Assembly (NCBI RefSeq): GCF_004216695.1
Contig: NZ_SGXC01000003.1
Coordinates: 434,001-498,000 of the forward strand
Reading direction: 5' to 3'
DNA from: Pigmentiphaga kullae
GTDB lineage: Bacteria; Pseudomonadota; Gammaproteobacteria; Burkholderiales; Burkholderiaceae_B
DNA length: 64,000 bases
Within the stretch, counting starts at the first letter, position 1, and the number at the start of each line of letters is the position of its first letter. The translations under genes were made by a program, and so were the position numbers. This document shows positions 33,964 through 43,055 of this stretch, in pieces. The notes under the pieces are model-generated. The model was not told where the DNA came from. It was given only the letters and a program-made list of their open reading frames with translations, and made no database searches.

Positions 33964-34904
33964 ACGCCGCGCGGGACGGCCGGACCAGGTCCAGGCGGGG
34001 CGTGGTGCGGCCGGGCGATGATCCCGGCGTCGCGACCTTCCTCGAAGCCATGTGGCTGGAGGACGGGCTGTCCGACAACACCCTGCGCGCCTATCGCCAG
34101 GACTTGTCGGCCTTCGACGCCTGGCTGAAAGAGAAGCGCGCCTCGGCCCTGGACCGCGCCCAGGCGCATGACATCGAGGCGTGGTTCGCGGCGGTCCATC
34201 ACCAGAGCAAGGCCACCACGGCCAACCGGCGGCTGGCAACGCTGCGCCGCTATTTCCAATGGGCACTGCGCCTGCATCGCGTGCAGGCCGATCCCTGCCT
34301 GACGCTGCGTGCCGCCAAGCAGCCGCCCCGCCTGCCCAAGACGCTGTCCGAGGCCCAGGTCGAGGCCCTGCTGGGCGCGCCGGATCTCGACACCGATCTG
34401 GGGCTGCGCGACCGCGCCATGCTGGAAACGCTTTACGCCACGGGCCTGCGCGTATCCGAACTCGTCGACCTGAAGTCCCTGGACGTCGGCTTGAACGAGG
34501 GCGTGGTGCGCGTGGTCATGGGCAAGGGAGGCAAGGACAGGCTCGTGCCGCTGGGCGCGGAGGCCGCGCACTGGATCACGCGCTACCTGGAAGCGTCGCG
34601 TCCCGCGCTGCTGGGAGGCAAGGTCAGCGACGCGCTGTTCGTGACCGCCCGCGCCACCGCCATGACCCGGCAGAGCTTCTGGCTCATCGTCAAGAAGTAC
34701 GCGCTGCGGGCCGGCATACGCGCGGCCCTGTCGCCGCACGTGCTGCGGCACGCCTTCGCCACGCACCTGCTCAATCATGGCGCCGACCTGAGAGTGGTGC
34801 AGATGCTGCTGGGGCATGCCGACATCTCCACCACGCAGATCTATACGCACATCGCGCGCGAGCGCCTTAAACTGCTGCACGCGCGGCACCACCCGCGAGG
34901 CTGA
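33960..34904 (+). CDS. xerD: Tyrosine recombinase XerD
   Basis: A 314-residue recombinase that with XerC resolves chromosome dimers at dif under FtsK control. A SAM-like N-terminal domain (FLEAMWLEDGLSDNTLRAYR) precedes the catalytic domain. The catalytic set is visible: Arg in YATGLRVSELVDL, Lys in GKGGKDRLVPLG, His and Arg in SPHVLRHAFATHL, His in LLGHADISTTQ, and nucleophile Tyr in QIYTHI. The length and HADISTTQIYTH form match XerD rather than a phage integrase. The ATG overlaps the TetR stop by 4 bp. Confidence 0.93.
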   Translation: MNAARDGRTRSRRGVVRPGDDPGVATFLEAMWLEDGLSDNTLRAYRQDLSAFDAWLKEKRASALDRAQAHDIEAWFAAVHHQSKATTANRRLATLRRYFQWALRLHRVQADPCLTLRAAKQPPRLPKTLSEAQVEALLGAPDLDTDLGLRDRAMLETLYATGLRVSELVDLKSLDVGLNEGVVRVVMGKGGKDRLVPLGAEAAHWITRYLEASRPALLGGKVSDALFVTARATAMTRQSFWLIVKKYALRAGIRAALSPHVLRHAFATHLLNHGADLRVVQMLLGHADISTTQIYTHIARERLKLLHARHHPRG

Positions 34905-34923
34905 GGCCGCCCTTCATCTCATC

Positions 34924-35409
34924 ATGAGCAAAGCCAGACACGTTTCGGAAACCCCCGCCACGCAATTCCTGCGCAGGCATGGCGTCGCCTTCACCGAACA
35001 TGCCTACGACTACGTCGAGCACGGCGGCACCTCGGAATCGGCGCGTCAACTGGGCGAGGACGAGCATGCCGTGGTCAAGACCCTGATCATGGAGGACGAG
35101 GCCGCCCGGCCGCTGGTCATCCTGATGCACGGGGACAAGGAAGTGTCGACCAAGAACCTGGCTCGGCAGATCGGCGCCAAGAAGGTGGCGCCCTGCAAAC
35201 CCGAGGTGGCCCAGCGGCATTCGGGCTACCAGGTGGGCGGCACCTCGCCCTTCGGGACCCGCAAGGCCATGCCGGTGTACGTGGAGGGCAGCGTGCTCGA
35301 CATGCCGCGCATCCTCATCAACGGCGGCCGCCGAGGCTACCTCGTCGGCATCGACCCCAAGGAACTCGTTCGCCTGTTGAAGGCCGTGCCGGTGGCCGCC
35401 GCGTTGTGA
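34924..35409 (+). CDS. ybaK: Cys-tRNA(Pro)/Cys-tRNA(Cys) deacylase, YbaK family
   Basis: A 161-residue trans-editing protein that hydrolyses mischarged Cys-tRNA(Pro). ATQFLRRHGVAFTEHAYDYV starts the fold, VVKTLIMEDEAARPLVILM and GTSPFGTRKAMPVYVE are YbaK signatures, and the conserved Lys lies in the KTLI segment. The start is ATG 34924, just after xerD (19-bp gap). Start and length fit the family. Confidence 0.92.
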   Translation: MSKARHVSETPATQFLRRHGVAFTEHAYDYVEHGGTSESARQLGEDEHAVVKTLIMEDEAARPLVILMHGDKEVSTKNLARQIGAKKVAPCKPEVAQRHSGYQVGGTSPFGTRKAMPVYVEGSVLDMPRILINGGRRGYLVGIDPKELVRLLKAVPVAAAL

Positions 35410-35535
35410 CGAGCCGGGCCGCGGCGGCTTTCGTGCGCTTGCAGCAGGACAGTGTCTTGTCCAACCGGTAGAATCGCCGCCTGTCATGCCATCGTCACCG
35501 TGACGTGGCCACATAGGCCCAAGGGTTTCCCATTC

Positions 35536-36168
35536 ATGATCACCGTCGCCGCCGCCGTCATCGCCTATCTGATCGGTTCCATCTCGTTCGCCGTGGTCGT
35601 GAGCCGGGTGATGGGGCTCGACGATCCGCGCAGCTACGGTTCCGGGAATCCGGGCGCCACCAACGTGCTGCGCTCGGGCAGCAAGGCCGCCGCGATCCTG
35701 ACGCTGGTCGGCGATGCCTTCAAGGGCTGGGTGGCGGTGTGGCTGGCCCAGGTCTATGCGTATCGGCTGGGCTTTGGCGAAACCACGATCGCGGTGGTGG
35801 CGCTGGCGGTATTCCTGGGCCACCTGTACCCGGTGTTCTTCCGGTTCAAGGGCGGCAAGGGCGTGGCGACCGCGCTGGGCGTGCTGCTGGGCCTGCAACC
35901 CTGGCTGGGCGTGGCCACGCTGGCGACCTGGCTGATCGTGGCGCTGTTCTTCCGCTATTCGTCGCTGGCCGCCATCGTCGCGGCCATTTTCGCGCCCATC
36001 TACTACGTGTTCGGCCACGGCGTGGCCTGGACCGCCGATTCCCGCATCGGCACCGCCATCGGTCTGATGGCGCTGATGCTGCTCTACCGCCATCGGCAGA
36101 ATATCTCCAAGCTGATGGCCGGCAAGGAAAGCAAGCTCGGGAAGAAGAGTCCCCCCCCTACCCGCTGA
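35536..36168 (+). CDS. plsY: Acyl-phosphate:glycerol-3-phosphate acyltransferase
   Basis: A 210-residue inner-membrane enzyme that makes lysophosphatidic acid from acyl phosphate and glycerol-3-phosphate. The three signature motifs are [14 protein letters not shown] with [27 protein letters not shown] and [12 protein letters not shown], with about five membrane spans. ATG 35536. It ends KKSPPPTR, the last five residues being read from an intergenic repeat. It converges with tsaD; adjacency of plsY to tsaD is common in proteobacteria. Confidence 0.95.
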   Translation: MITVAAAVIAYLIGSISFAVVVSRVMGLDDPRSYGSGNPGATNVLRSGSKAAAILTLVGDAFKGWVAVWLAQVYAYRLGFGETTIAVVALAVFLGHLYPVFFRFKGGKGVATALGVLLGLQPWLGVATLATWLIVALFFRYSSLAAIVAAIFAPIYYVFGHGVAWTADSRIGTAIGLMALMLLYRHRQNISKLMAGKESKLGKKSPPPTR

Positions 36169-36232
36169 CGCGGGCCCCCCAGGGGGCGATGCGGGTGGAC
36201 CGGCGGAGCCGGATCCACCGCATCCTGGGTCT
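36151..36232 (+). repeat. Intergenic hairpin repeat, copy g
   Basis: One unit between the convergent genes plsY and tsaD. C-run, TACCCGCTGACGCGGG, CCCCCCAGGGGG and the GATGCGG...CCGCATC stem are intact, ending CCTGGGTCT. It overlaps the end of plsY and gives it a PPPTR tail and stop. Confidence 0.85.
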
Positions 36233-36276
36233 AGTACCGTTATCTTGGGTAGGGGGCGGTGCTTCGTGGCTGCCCG

Positions 36277-37296
36277 CTAGGCAGCGTCTAGTGGCCACCG
36301 GGGTTGGACCGTGAAGCCCATGTGGCGCTCGCTGGGGTTGGCCAGGCCGGCTTGCAGGCGCAGGGCGCCGGCGAAGGCGATCATGGCGCCGTTGTCGGTG
36401 CACAGTTCCAGCGGCGGGAAGTAGGCCTGGGCGCGCAGGCGCGCGAGGTGGGTGGCCAGGCGTTCGCGCAGCAGGCGGTTGGCGCCCACGCCGCCGGCGA
36501 CGACCAGGCGCTTCAGGCCGGTGGCCTCGAGGGCCTTGGCGGCCTTGGCGACCAGCACCGAGACGATGGCATCCTGCGTGGCCGCCGCCAGATCGGCGCG
36601 GGCCTGCGCGTCGTCGGCGTCCAGGGTTTTCATGCGGGTCAGCACGGCGGTCTTCAGGCCGCTGAAGCTGAAATCCAGGTCGGGGCTGTGCAGTTTCGGG
36701 CGGGGCAGGTCGAAGCGGTCGGCGCGGCCGGATTCGGCCAGCCGGGACAGCGCCGGTCCGCCGGGATAGCCCAGGCCCAGCAGCTTGGCGGTCTTGTCGA
36801 AGGCCTCGCCGGCGGCGTCGTCCAGGGTCTCGCCCAGCAGTTCGTAGCGGCCCACGCCGTCCACCCGCATGAGCTGGGTGTGGCCGCCGGAGACCAGCAA
36901 GGCGACGAAGGGAAACTCGGGCCGGGGCGTCGCCAGCAGCGGCGACAGCAGGTGCCCTTCAAGGTGATGGATGGCGATGGAGGGCAGGTCGCGGGCCCAG
37001 GCGATGGCTTGCGCCACGCTGGCGCCCACCAGCAGGGCGCCGGCCAGGCCCGGTCCGGCGGTGTAGGTGACGGCATCCACGTCGTCCAGGGTCAGGCCGG
37101 CGCCGTTCAGGGCCTGCTGCGTCAGCGGCAGCACCCGCCGCACGTGATCGCGGGAGGCCAGCTCCGGCACCACGCCGCCGTAGGCCTGGTGCATCTCGAC
37201 CTGCGAGTACAGGGCGTGGGCGAGCAGGCCGCGTTCGGCGCTGACGACGGCGACGCCGGTTTCGTCGCAGGAGCTTTCGAAGCCGAGGACAATCAT
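36277..37296 (-). CDS. tsaD: tRNA N6-adenosine threonylcarbamoyltransferase TsaD
   Basis: A 339-residue metalloenzyme that transfers the threonylcarbamoyl group to A37 of t[21 protein letters not shown] is the start signature. The metal-binding His pair is in [27 protein letters not shown] and [20 protein letters not shown] are substrate motifs, and [14 protein letters not shown] carries the third ligand. ATG 37296; the frame upstream is a shadow of rpsU. It is divergent from rpsU across 147 bp, a conserved neighbourhood. Confidence 0.96.
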   Translation of the reverse strand: MIVLGFESSCDETGVAVVSAERGLLAHALYSQVEMHQAYGGVVPELASRDHVRRVLPLTQQALNGAGLTLDDVDAVTYTAGPGLAGALLVGASVAQAIAWARDLPSIAIHHLEGHLLSPLLATPRPEFPFVALLVSGGHTQLMRVDGVGRYELLGETLDDAAGEAFDKTAKLLGLGYPGGPALSRLAESGRADRFDLPRPKLHSPDLDFSFSGLKTAVLTRMKTLDADDAQARADLAAATQDAIVSVLVAKAAKALEATGLKRLVVAGGVGANRLLRERLATHLARLRAQAYFPPLELCTDNGAMIAFAGALRLQAGLANPSERHMGFTVQPRWPLDAA

Positions 37297-37443
37297 TGAA
37301 AAATGCGCGCGGGCGCGATTATGATCAGAGTTAACCCTAGCGGCAGTGTAGCACCGAGGCTGCGGAAGGGTTGGCAATATGGAAAAGGATCTGCTATATT
37401 GGCAGGCTTGATCAACCCCTAGCAACCCCGAGGCAATCGTTAC

Positions 37444-37656
37444 ATGCCGACAATTCGCGTTAAAGAAAATGAGCCGTTTGAGGTCGCCCTGCGTCGTTTC
37501 AAGCGCACCATTGAAAAGACTGGCTTGCTGACCGAACTGCGCTCGCGCGAGTTTTACGAAAAGCCCACGGCCGAGCGCAAGCGCAAGCATGCCGCCGCAG
37601 TCAAGCGCCACTACAAGCGCATCCGCAGCCAGCAGCTGCCCAAGCGCCTGTACTGA
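37444..37656 (+). CDS. rpsU: 30S ribosomal protein S21
   Basis: A 70-residue small-subunit protein needed for mRNA binding. [20 protein letters not shown] and the basic C-terminus [17 protein letters not shown] are diagnostic. It opens the classical macromolecular-synthesis block rpsU-(yqeY)-dnaG-rpoD. A GC-rich hairpin with TTTT 60 bp after the stop should end many transcripts here, so that S21 is made in excess over primase and sigma. Confidence 0.97.
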   Translation: MPTIRVKENEPFEVALRRFKRTIEKTGLLTELRSREFYEKPTAERKRKHAAAVKRHYKRIRSQQLPKRLY

Positions 37657-37716
37657 TTGCTGCCGCGCCCTTGGCGCGACGTAAGCTTTCCGGTAGTTTC
37701 GCAAAGTTGTTGTCAG

Positions 37717-37746
37717 AGCCGCTACGGCACTAGCCGGGCGGCTTTT
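37717..37746 (+). terminator. Terminator/attenuator after rpsU
   Basis: The outer stem AGCCGC/GCGGCT and inner stem CGGC/GCCG around an ACTA loop are followed by TTTT and, after GGCG, TTTTT. A factor-independent terminator here would set the rpsU to dnaG-rpoD ratio, as in other proteobacteria. Confidence 0.65.
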
Positions 37747-37824
37747 GGCGTTTTTGCCGTTATTCTCTGTCCTGGCTTGTGCCCACCGTGGCGCCCGGCT
37801 TCTCTCTTACCGCGGAATCCCTCC

Positions 37825-38286
37825 ATGAGCGCAGATACCCTCAAAGCCCGCCTGTCCGATGAAATCAAGAGCGCGATGCGCGCCAAGGCGACCGAGCGTC
37901 TCGGGACCCTGCGGCTGCTGTCGGCCGCGGTCAAGCAAAAGGAAGTCGACGAGCGTCGCGAGCTGGCGGATGCCGACATCGTCGCCATCGTCGAGAAGCA
38001 GGTGAAGCAGCGCCGCGAGTCGATCGCTTCGTTCGAGCAGGCTGGCCGGACCGAGTCGGCCGATCAGGAGCGCGCGGAAATGGCGATCCTGCAGGAATTC
38101 CTGCCGCAGGCAGCTCCCCAGGAAGAGGTCGAGGCTGTCGTCGCGGCCGCCGTGGCCGAGGTCTCGGCACAGGGCGTCACCGGCGGCGCCGCCATGGGCA
38201 AGGTGATGGGGCTGGTCAAGCCCAGGCTGGCCGGCCGCGCGGACATGGCCGAAGTGTCCAAGCTGATCAAGGCCCGCCTGGGTTGA
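37825..38286 (+). CDS. yqeY: GatB/YqeY-domain protein
   Basis: A 153-residue protein of the YqeY family, related to the tRNA-binding tail of GatB. MSADTLKARLSDEIKSAMRA and RLGTLRLLSAAVKQKEVD are typical, and the C-terminal half (MGKVMGLVKPRLAGRADMAE) forms the helical YqeY domain. The molecular role is not established; a link to tRNA amidation is suggested by homology. ATG 37825 is preceded by a CCCTCC-type region without a strong ribosome-binding site. It sits between rpsU and dnaG, as in many betaproteobacteria. Confidence 0.92.
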   Translation: MSADTLKARLSDEIKSAMRAKATERLGTLRLLSAAVKQKEVDERRELADADIVAIVEKQVKQRRESIASFEQAGRTESADQERAEMAILQEFLPQAAPQEEVEAVVAAAVAEVSAQGVTGGAAMGKVMGLVKPRLAGRADMAEVSKLIKARLG

Positions 38287-38323
38287 AGCGGCAGGCCGTG
38301 CGTTTTCCTTTCGCGCCGCGCGC

Positions 38324-40339
38324 ATGATCCCCGAGTCATTCATCCAGGATCTGCTGGCCCGGGTCGACATCGTCGATGTCGTGGGCCAGCACGTGCAGTT
38401 GCGCAAGGCGGGTGCCAACCTGCTGGGATTGTGTCCCTTCCACGGCGAAAAGTCGCCATCGTTCACGGTCAGCCCCACCAAGCAGTTCTATCACTGCTTC
38501 GGTTGCGGCGCCCATGGCACGGCCATCCGCTTCCTGATGGAGCACACCGGCGCCGGCTTTCCCGAAGCGGTGCGGTCGCTGGCCGGCATGGTGGGCATGT
38601 CGGTGCCCGAGGAAGAGCGCAGCCCCCGCCAGCGGGCCGCGCGCCAGCAGCGCGAAGCCATGGTGTCGCGCCACAGCCAGGTGCTGGAGACCGCCAATAC
38701 CTGGTACCGGCAGCAGTTGCGCGGCGCGGGCGCCGCCGTGGCCTACCTGAAGGGGCGCGGCGTGTCCGGCGAGATCGCCGCCCGTTTCGGGCTGGGCTGG
38801 GCCGGCGGCGAACGCCAGGGCCTGTCCGCGGTCCTGTCCAACTACGACGATCCGCTGCTGGTCGAGGCCGGGCTGGTCATCCTGAGCGAAGATGGGCGAC
38901 GCTACGACCGGTTCCGCGAGCGTGTCACCTTTCCCATCCGGAATGCCCGGGGCCATCTCATAGGCTTCGGTGGCCGCATCATCGGCAAGGGCGAGCCCAA
39001 ATACCTCAACTCGCCCGAAACCCCCATCTTCTCGAAGGGATCCGAGCTGTACGGGCTCTGGGAGGCGCGCCAGGCCATCCGCAAGGAGGGCATGGTGGTG
39101 GTGGTCGAGGGCTACATGGACGTCGTGGCGCTGGCGCAGCTCGGCATCGAGTGCGGCGTGGCCACGCTGGGTACGGCGACCACGCCCGTGCACGTGCAGA
39201 AGCTGCTGCGGGCCAGCGACAGCGTGATTTTCAGCTTCGACGGCGACAAGGCCGGGCGCAAGGCCGCCTGGAGGGCGCTCGAGGCCTGCCTGCCGCTCCT
39301 GCGCGACGATATTTCGATCCGCTTTCTTTTCCTGCCGGACGAGCACGATCCCGACTCGTACGTGCGCGAATTCGGCGCCGAGCGCTTCCGCAAGGCCCTG
39401 CGCGAGGCGATGCCCCTGTCCCAGTTCATGCTGGGCGAACTGGCCGAGCGGCACCAGATGGACGAGGCCGAGGGCAGGGCGCGCTGCGTGCACGACGCGA
39501 AACCGCTGCTGCAGGCCATGCCGGCCGGCGCGCTGCGCATGCAGGTGCAGCGGGAACTGGCGCAGTTGACCCGCCTGACCACGGAAGAGCTGGGCCAGTT
39601 GGTCCCGTTGCAGGACGTGCCCAGCGGACCGCTGGTGCAGACGCCGGCCCAAATGCGGGGAACTTCCCCGGTGCCGGGGCGCTCAGAGTCTAATAATGGT
39701 GTGCAGGGCAGTGCCGAAGCCCCCGATTGGGTGCCCGACCATGAACCGCCTGACGACCATTTCTACGAACCCGCCCCGGATTTTCACGAGCGGCCCGCCG
39801 GGCCGGCCGGGGGCGGCGGGTTCCGGCCGGGGCGCTTCAAGAGCGGGCGCTTCCGGGACCGCGACGGTCGCTACGGCGACGAGCGGCCGCAGGGCTACAC
39901 GGGCCCGCGGGCCAGGGTGACCCCGATAGCGGGGCGATTGCTTCAGCTGCTGCTGACGCATCCCGGCCTGGTCCGGCACATGGGCGAAGATGCCGAACAT
40001 TTGCTGGAGGCCAACCAGGGATACGAATCGGTCAAGGCGCTGCTGGCGCTGGTGCGCGAAACGGGCGCCCAGCACGCGGGCGCGCTGTTGCAGGCTGCCG
40101 AGGGCAGCGCGTTGTCGCAGACTCTTGTGATGGCGTCGACGGCCACCATCTATGAAGAAGAGCTGCCGGATCCCGACGCGGAATTGCATGACGCGCTGCG
40201 CATGGTGGCCTTGCACGCCGCCGTTGCCGAGCAGCAGCAGCTGGCCGCTTCGGGCCTGAAAGATGCGCAGGACAAGGCGCGCTACCTCGCCCTGACCGAA
40301 AGAATTCTAGAGTTGAAGAAGCCGAGAGTGGTAGAATAG
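38324..40339 (+). CDS. dnaG: DNA primase
   Basis: A 671-residue primase that lays down RNA primers at the replication fork. The CHC2 zinc domain (CPFHGEKSPSF...CFGCGAHG, residues ~40-65) is followed by the catalytic core with TOPRIM motifs VVVVEGYMDVVALAQLGI and FSFDGDKAGRKAAW. The C-terminal helicase-binding domain (~545-671) is separated by an unusual Gly/Arg/Phe-rich linker at about residues 490-530 (FRPGRFKSGRFRDRDGRY). ATG 38324. A small hairpin with TTTT follows the stop. Confidence 0.96.
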   Translation: MIPESFIQDLLARVDIVDVVGQHVQLRKAGANLLGLCPFHGEKSPSFTVSPTKQFYHCFGCGAHGTAIRFLMEHTGAGFPEAVRSLAGMVGMSVPEEERSPRQRAARQQREAMVSRHSQVLETANTWYRQQLRGAGAAVAYLKGRGVSGEIAARFGLGWAGGERQGLSAVLSNYDDPLLVEAGLVILSEDGRRYDRFRERVTFPIRNARGHLIGFGGRIIGKGEPKYLNSPETPIFSKGSELYGLWEARQAIRKEGMVVVVEGYMDVVALAQLGIECGVATLGTATTPVHVQKLLRASDSVIFSFDGDKAGRKAAWRALEACLPLLRDDISIRFLFLPDEHDPDSYVREFGAERFRKALREAMPLSQFMLGELAERHQMDEAEGRARCVHDAKPLLQAMPAGALRMQVQRELAQLTRLTTEELGQLVPLQDVPSGPLVQTPAQMRGTSPVPGRSESNNGVQGSAEAPDWVPDHEPPDDHFYEPAPDFHERPAGPAGGGGFRPGRFKSGRFRDRDGRYGDERPQGYTGPRARVTPIAGRLLQLLLTHPGLVRHMGEDAEHLLEANQGYESVKALLALVRETGAQHAGALLQAAEGSALSQTLVMASTATIYEEELPDPDAELHDALRMVALHAAVAEQQQLAASGLKDAQDKARYLALTERILELKKPRVVE

Positions 40340-40360
40340 AGGGTTTACCGTAGGTTAGAT

Positions 40361-40383
40361 CGGGAGAATTTTTTCCCGTTTTC
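40361..40383 (+). terminator. Weak terminator/attenuator between dnaG and rpoD
   Basis: CGGGA-N8-TCCCG followed by TTTT, 22 bp after the dnaG stop. The short stem and AT-rich loop suggest partial termination or processing within the 190-bp gap, leaving rpoD partly dependent on its own promoter. Confidence 0.45.
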
Positions 40384-40529
40384 TGGTATGGATTTTGCTT
40401 GGCGCGATCTTTGCCAGGGGCCGTTACCGGATGCGCGGGAGCCGAGATCGGCGCACACGTGCCGACCCGCGGATTGGGGGCTGGGGCAATCCAGCCGCCG
40501 GATGAAATATTAGGAGTGGTTGACCGACC

Positions 40530-42887
40530 ATGGCGAAAACGACAGGCAAGACGCTGACTGTGAACAAATCCAAAGCCGAAGGGCAAGACAAGGCCAAGGA
40601 GAAGGCTGCGTCCAAGACGGCGGCCGCCAGCGGCGTCAAGGTGACGGTCAAGTCGGCTGGCAGGGCCCGCACCAAGCTGTTGGACCCGCAGGCCCAGGCG
40701 GCCGATGCCGATTTCGACGCCGTGGCGGCCGAACTCGCCGAGAAGGCCAAGCCCGCCGCCAAGGCGGCCAAGAAGGCCACCAAGACGGCGGCCAAGACCG
40801 CGACCGCCGCCGACAAGAAGAACGCCGAGAAAAAGCTGGCCGAGCTGCTGGCCAAGCCGGCGGGCCGCCGGCCGGGCCGTCCGCCCAAGGACGCCAAGCA
40901 GGCCGAGTCTTCCGGCGGGGATTTCGATGACGGGGGCGATAACGACGGTGATGCCGAGCCTATCCCCGAGATCAAGATCCCCAAGGGCCGGGGCAAGCGC
41001 GGCAAGGCCGACCCCAAGGACCTGATCGCCCGCGGACCGGTGACGCCCGAGGAATACGAGGCCCGCCGCAACCGCCTCAAGCTGCTGATCAAGCTCGGCA
41101 AGGACCGCGGCTACCTGACCTATGGCGAGATCAACGATCATCTGCCCGACGACCTGGTCGACGCCGAGGCCATCGACGGCATCATCAGCACCTTCAACGA
41201 CATGGGCATCTCGGTCTACGACCAGGCGCCCGATGCCGAGACCCTGCTGCTGAACGAGAACGCCCCGGTCGCCTCGTCCGACGACGACGCCGAGGAAGAG
41301 GCGGAAGCCGCGCTGTCCACGGTCGACTCCGACTTCGGCCGCACCACCGACCCCGTGCGCATGTACATGCGCGAGATGGGTTCGGTCGAGCTATTGACCC
41401 GCGAAGGGGAAATCGAGATCGCCAAGCGGATCGAGGACGGTCTCAAGCACATGGTGATGGCGATCTCCGCCTGCCCGACCACGATCAACGAGATCCTGGA
41501 GAACGCCGACCGCGTCCGCGCGTCCGAGATCCAGATCGACGAGATCGTCGACGGCCTGATCGATCCCAACGACGGCGAGGAATATGCCGGGTCGGGCGTC
41601 ACCTCGTCGTCCGACGATGACGACGAAGAGGGCGACGACGCCCCCGCCGGCGGCATGAGCAGCAAGCAGGTCGAAGAGCTGCGCGTGAAGTCGCTGGAGA
41701 AGTTCGACAGCGTCAAGCGCTGGTTCGACAAGATGCGCCAGGCCTACGAGCGCGAAGGCTACAAGTCGGAGGCCTACGTCACCGCCCAGGAAACCATCCT
41801 GGAAGAGATGATGGGCATCCGCTTCACCGCGAAGATGGTCGAGCGCCTGGCCGACACGCTGCGCGCGCAGGTCGAGGAAGTCCGCAAGCTCGAACGCGCG
41901 ATCATGCAGATCTGTGTGGACCGTGCCGGCATGCCGCGCACGCACTTCATCAAGGCCTTCCCCGGGCATGAAACCAACCTGGAATGGGTGCTTGGGGAAG
42001 TCAACGCCGCCCACGATTATTCCGAGACGCTGTCGCGCCAGATCCCGGCCATCCAGGAACTGCAGCAGAAGCTGATCGACCTGCAGGCCCGCGTGGTGCT
42101 GCCGCTGAAGGACCTCAAGGACGTCAACAAGCAGATGGCCACCGGCGAGGCCAAGGCCCGCAAGGCCAAGCGCGAGATGACCGAGGCCAACCTGCGCCTG
42201 GTGATCTCGATCGCCAAGAAGTACACGAACCGCGGCCTGCAGTTCCTGGACCTGATCCAGGAAGGCAACATCGGCCTGATGAAGGCGGTGGACAAGTTCG
42301 AATACCGTCGCGGCTACAAGTTCTCGACCTACGCCACGTGGTGGATCCGGCAGGCCATCACCCGTTCGATCGCCGATCAGGCGCGCACCATCCGCATTCC
42401 GGTGCACATGATCGAGACGATCAACAAGATGAACCGGATCAGCCGCCAGATCCTGCAGGAAACCGGCGCCGAGCCGGATCCCGCCACCCTGGCGCAGAAG
42501 ATGGACATGCCGGAGGACAAGATCCGCAAGATCCTGAAGATCGCCAAGGAGCCGATCTCGATGGAGACCCCCATCGGCGACGACGACGATTCGCATCTGG
42601 GCGATTTCATCGAGGACACCGCCACGCTGGCGCCCTCGGATGCGGCGCTGCATGGTTCGATGCGCAACGTCGTCAAGGAAGTGCTGGATTCGCTGACGCC
42701 GCGCGAGGCCAAGGTGCTGCGCATGCGGTTCGGTATCGAGATGAGCACCGACCAGACCCTGGAAGAAGTGGGCAAGCAGTTTGACGTGACGCGCGAGCGT
42801 ATTCGTCAGATAGAAGCCAAGGCGCTGCGCAAGCTGCGTCACCCGAGCCGGGCCGACAAGCTCAAGAGCTTCCTGGAAGGTCAGTAA
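40530..42887 (+). CDS. rpoD: RNA polymerase primary sigma factor RpoD (sigma70)
   Basis: A 785-residue housekeeping sigma factor. Region 2 is recognised by [20 protein letters not shown] and [20 protein letters not shown]; region 4.2 by [21 protein letters not shown] long N-terminal extension (~residues 1-150) is Lys/Ala-rich ([20 protein letters not shown]) and then acidic, ahead of region 1.1 ([19 protein letters not shown]). This extension is absent from E. coli RpoD but is common in Burkholderiales. The large acidic non-conserved region between 1.2 and 2.1 includes [11 protein letters not shown]. The gene is followed by a strong terminator. Confidence 0.97.
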   Translation: MAKTTGKTLTVNKSKAEGQDKAKEKAASKTAAASGVKVTVKSAGRARTKLLDPQAQAADADFDAVAAELAEKAKPAAKAAKKATKTAAKTATAADKKNAEKKLAELLAKPAGRRPGRPPKDAKQAESSGGDFDDGGDNDGDAEPIPEIKIPKGRGKRGKADPKDLIARGPVTPEEYEARRNRLKLLIKLGKDRGYLTYGEINDHLPDDLVDAEAIDGIISTFNDMGISVYDQAPDAETLLLNENAPVASSDDDAEEEAEAALSTVDSDFGRTTDPVRMYMREMGSVELLTREGEIEIAKRIEDGLKHMVMAISACPTTINEILENADRVRASEIQIDEIVDGLIDPNDGEEYAGSGVTSSSDDDDEEGDDAPAGGMSSKQVEELRVKSLEKFDSVKRWFDKMRQAYEREGYKSEAYVTAQETILEEMMGIRFTAKMVERLADTLRAQVEEVRKLERAIMQICVDRAGMPRTHFIKAFPGHETNLEWVLGEVNAAHDYSETLSRQIPAIQELQQKLIDLQARVVLPLKDLKDVNKQMATGEAKARKAKREMTEANLRLVISIAKKYTNRGLQFLDLIQEGNIGLMKAVDKFEYRRGYKFSTYATWWIRQAITRSIADQARTIRIPVHMIETINKMNRISRQILQETGAEPDPATLAQKMDMPEDKIRKILKIAKEPISMETPIGDDDDSHLGDFIEDTATLAPSDAALHGSMRNVVKEVLDSLTPREAKVLRMRFGIEMSTDQTLEEVGKQFDVTRERIRQIEAKALRKLRHPSRADKLKSFLEGQ

Positions 42888-42915
42888 AAACCCTGTAGCA
42901 CGGTCTGCCAAAGGG

Positions 42916-42955
42916 AATCCCTGCCCGCGCGTGAGCGCCGGCAGGGATTTTTTTT
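42916..42955 (+). terminator. Factor-independent terminator of rpoD
   Basis: A perfect 10-bp stem AATCCCTGCC/GGCAGGGATT with a 14-base loop is followed by eight T residues. Clear intrinsic terminator closing the rpsU-rpoD block. Confidence 0.9.
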
Positions 42956-42964
42956 CTTCCATTA

Positions 42965-43008
42965 TCAACCAACCGGATGGTTGACTCGTGGAAAATTGTG
43001 CGTATCAT
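42965..43008 (+). promoter_or_regulatory. TetR-type operator and promoter of the amide-uptake operon
   Basis: A perfect 20-bp palindrome TCAACCA-ACCGGA-TGGTTGA (42965-42984) overlaps the -35 TTGACT (42981-42986). TATCAT (43003-43008) follows at 16-bp spacing. The last gene of the operon encodes a TetR regulator, so autorepression through this site is likely. Confidence 0.65.
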
Positions 43009-43055
43009 TGACGCGTATCCAAGGGGTGTTTCAAGCCAAAGCGGAGTGCGTTGCC

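Noticed and set aside
33960-34904. Site-specific recombinase considered as a mobile-element integrase
   Set aside because: Length, lack of nearby element genes and the motif set fit chromosomal XerD.
22876-36232. Regularly recurring GC-rich repeats considered as a CRISPR array
   Set aside because: The copies are kilobases apart between genes, vary in length and orientation, and have no spacer structure.
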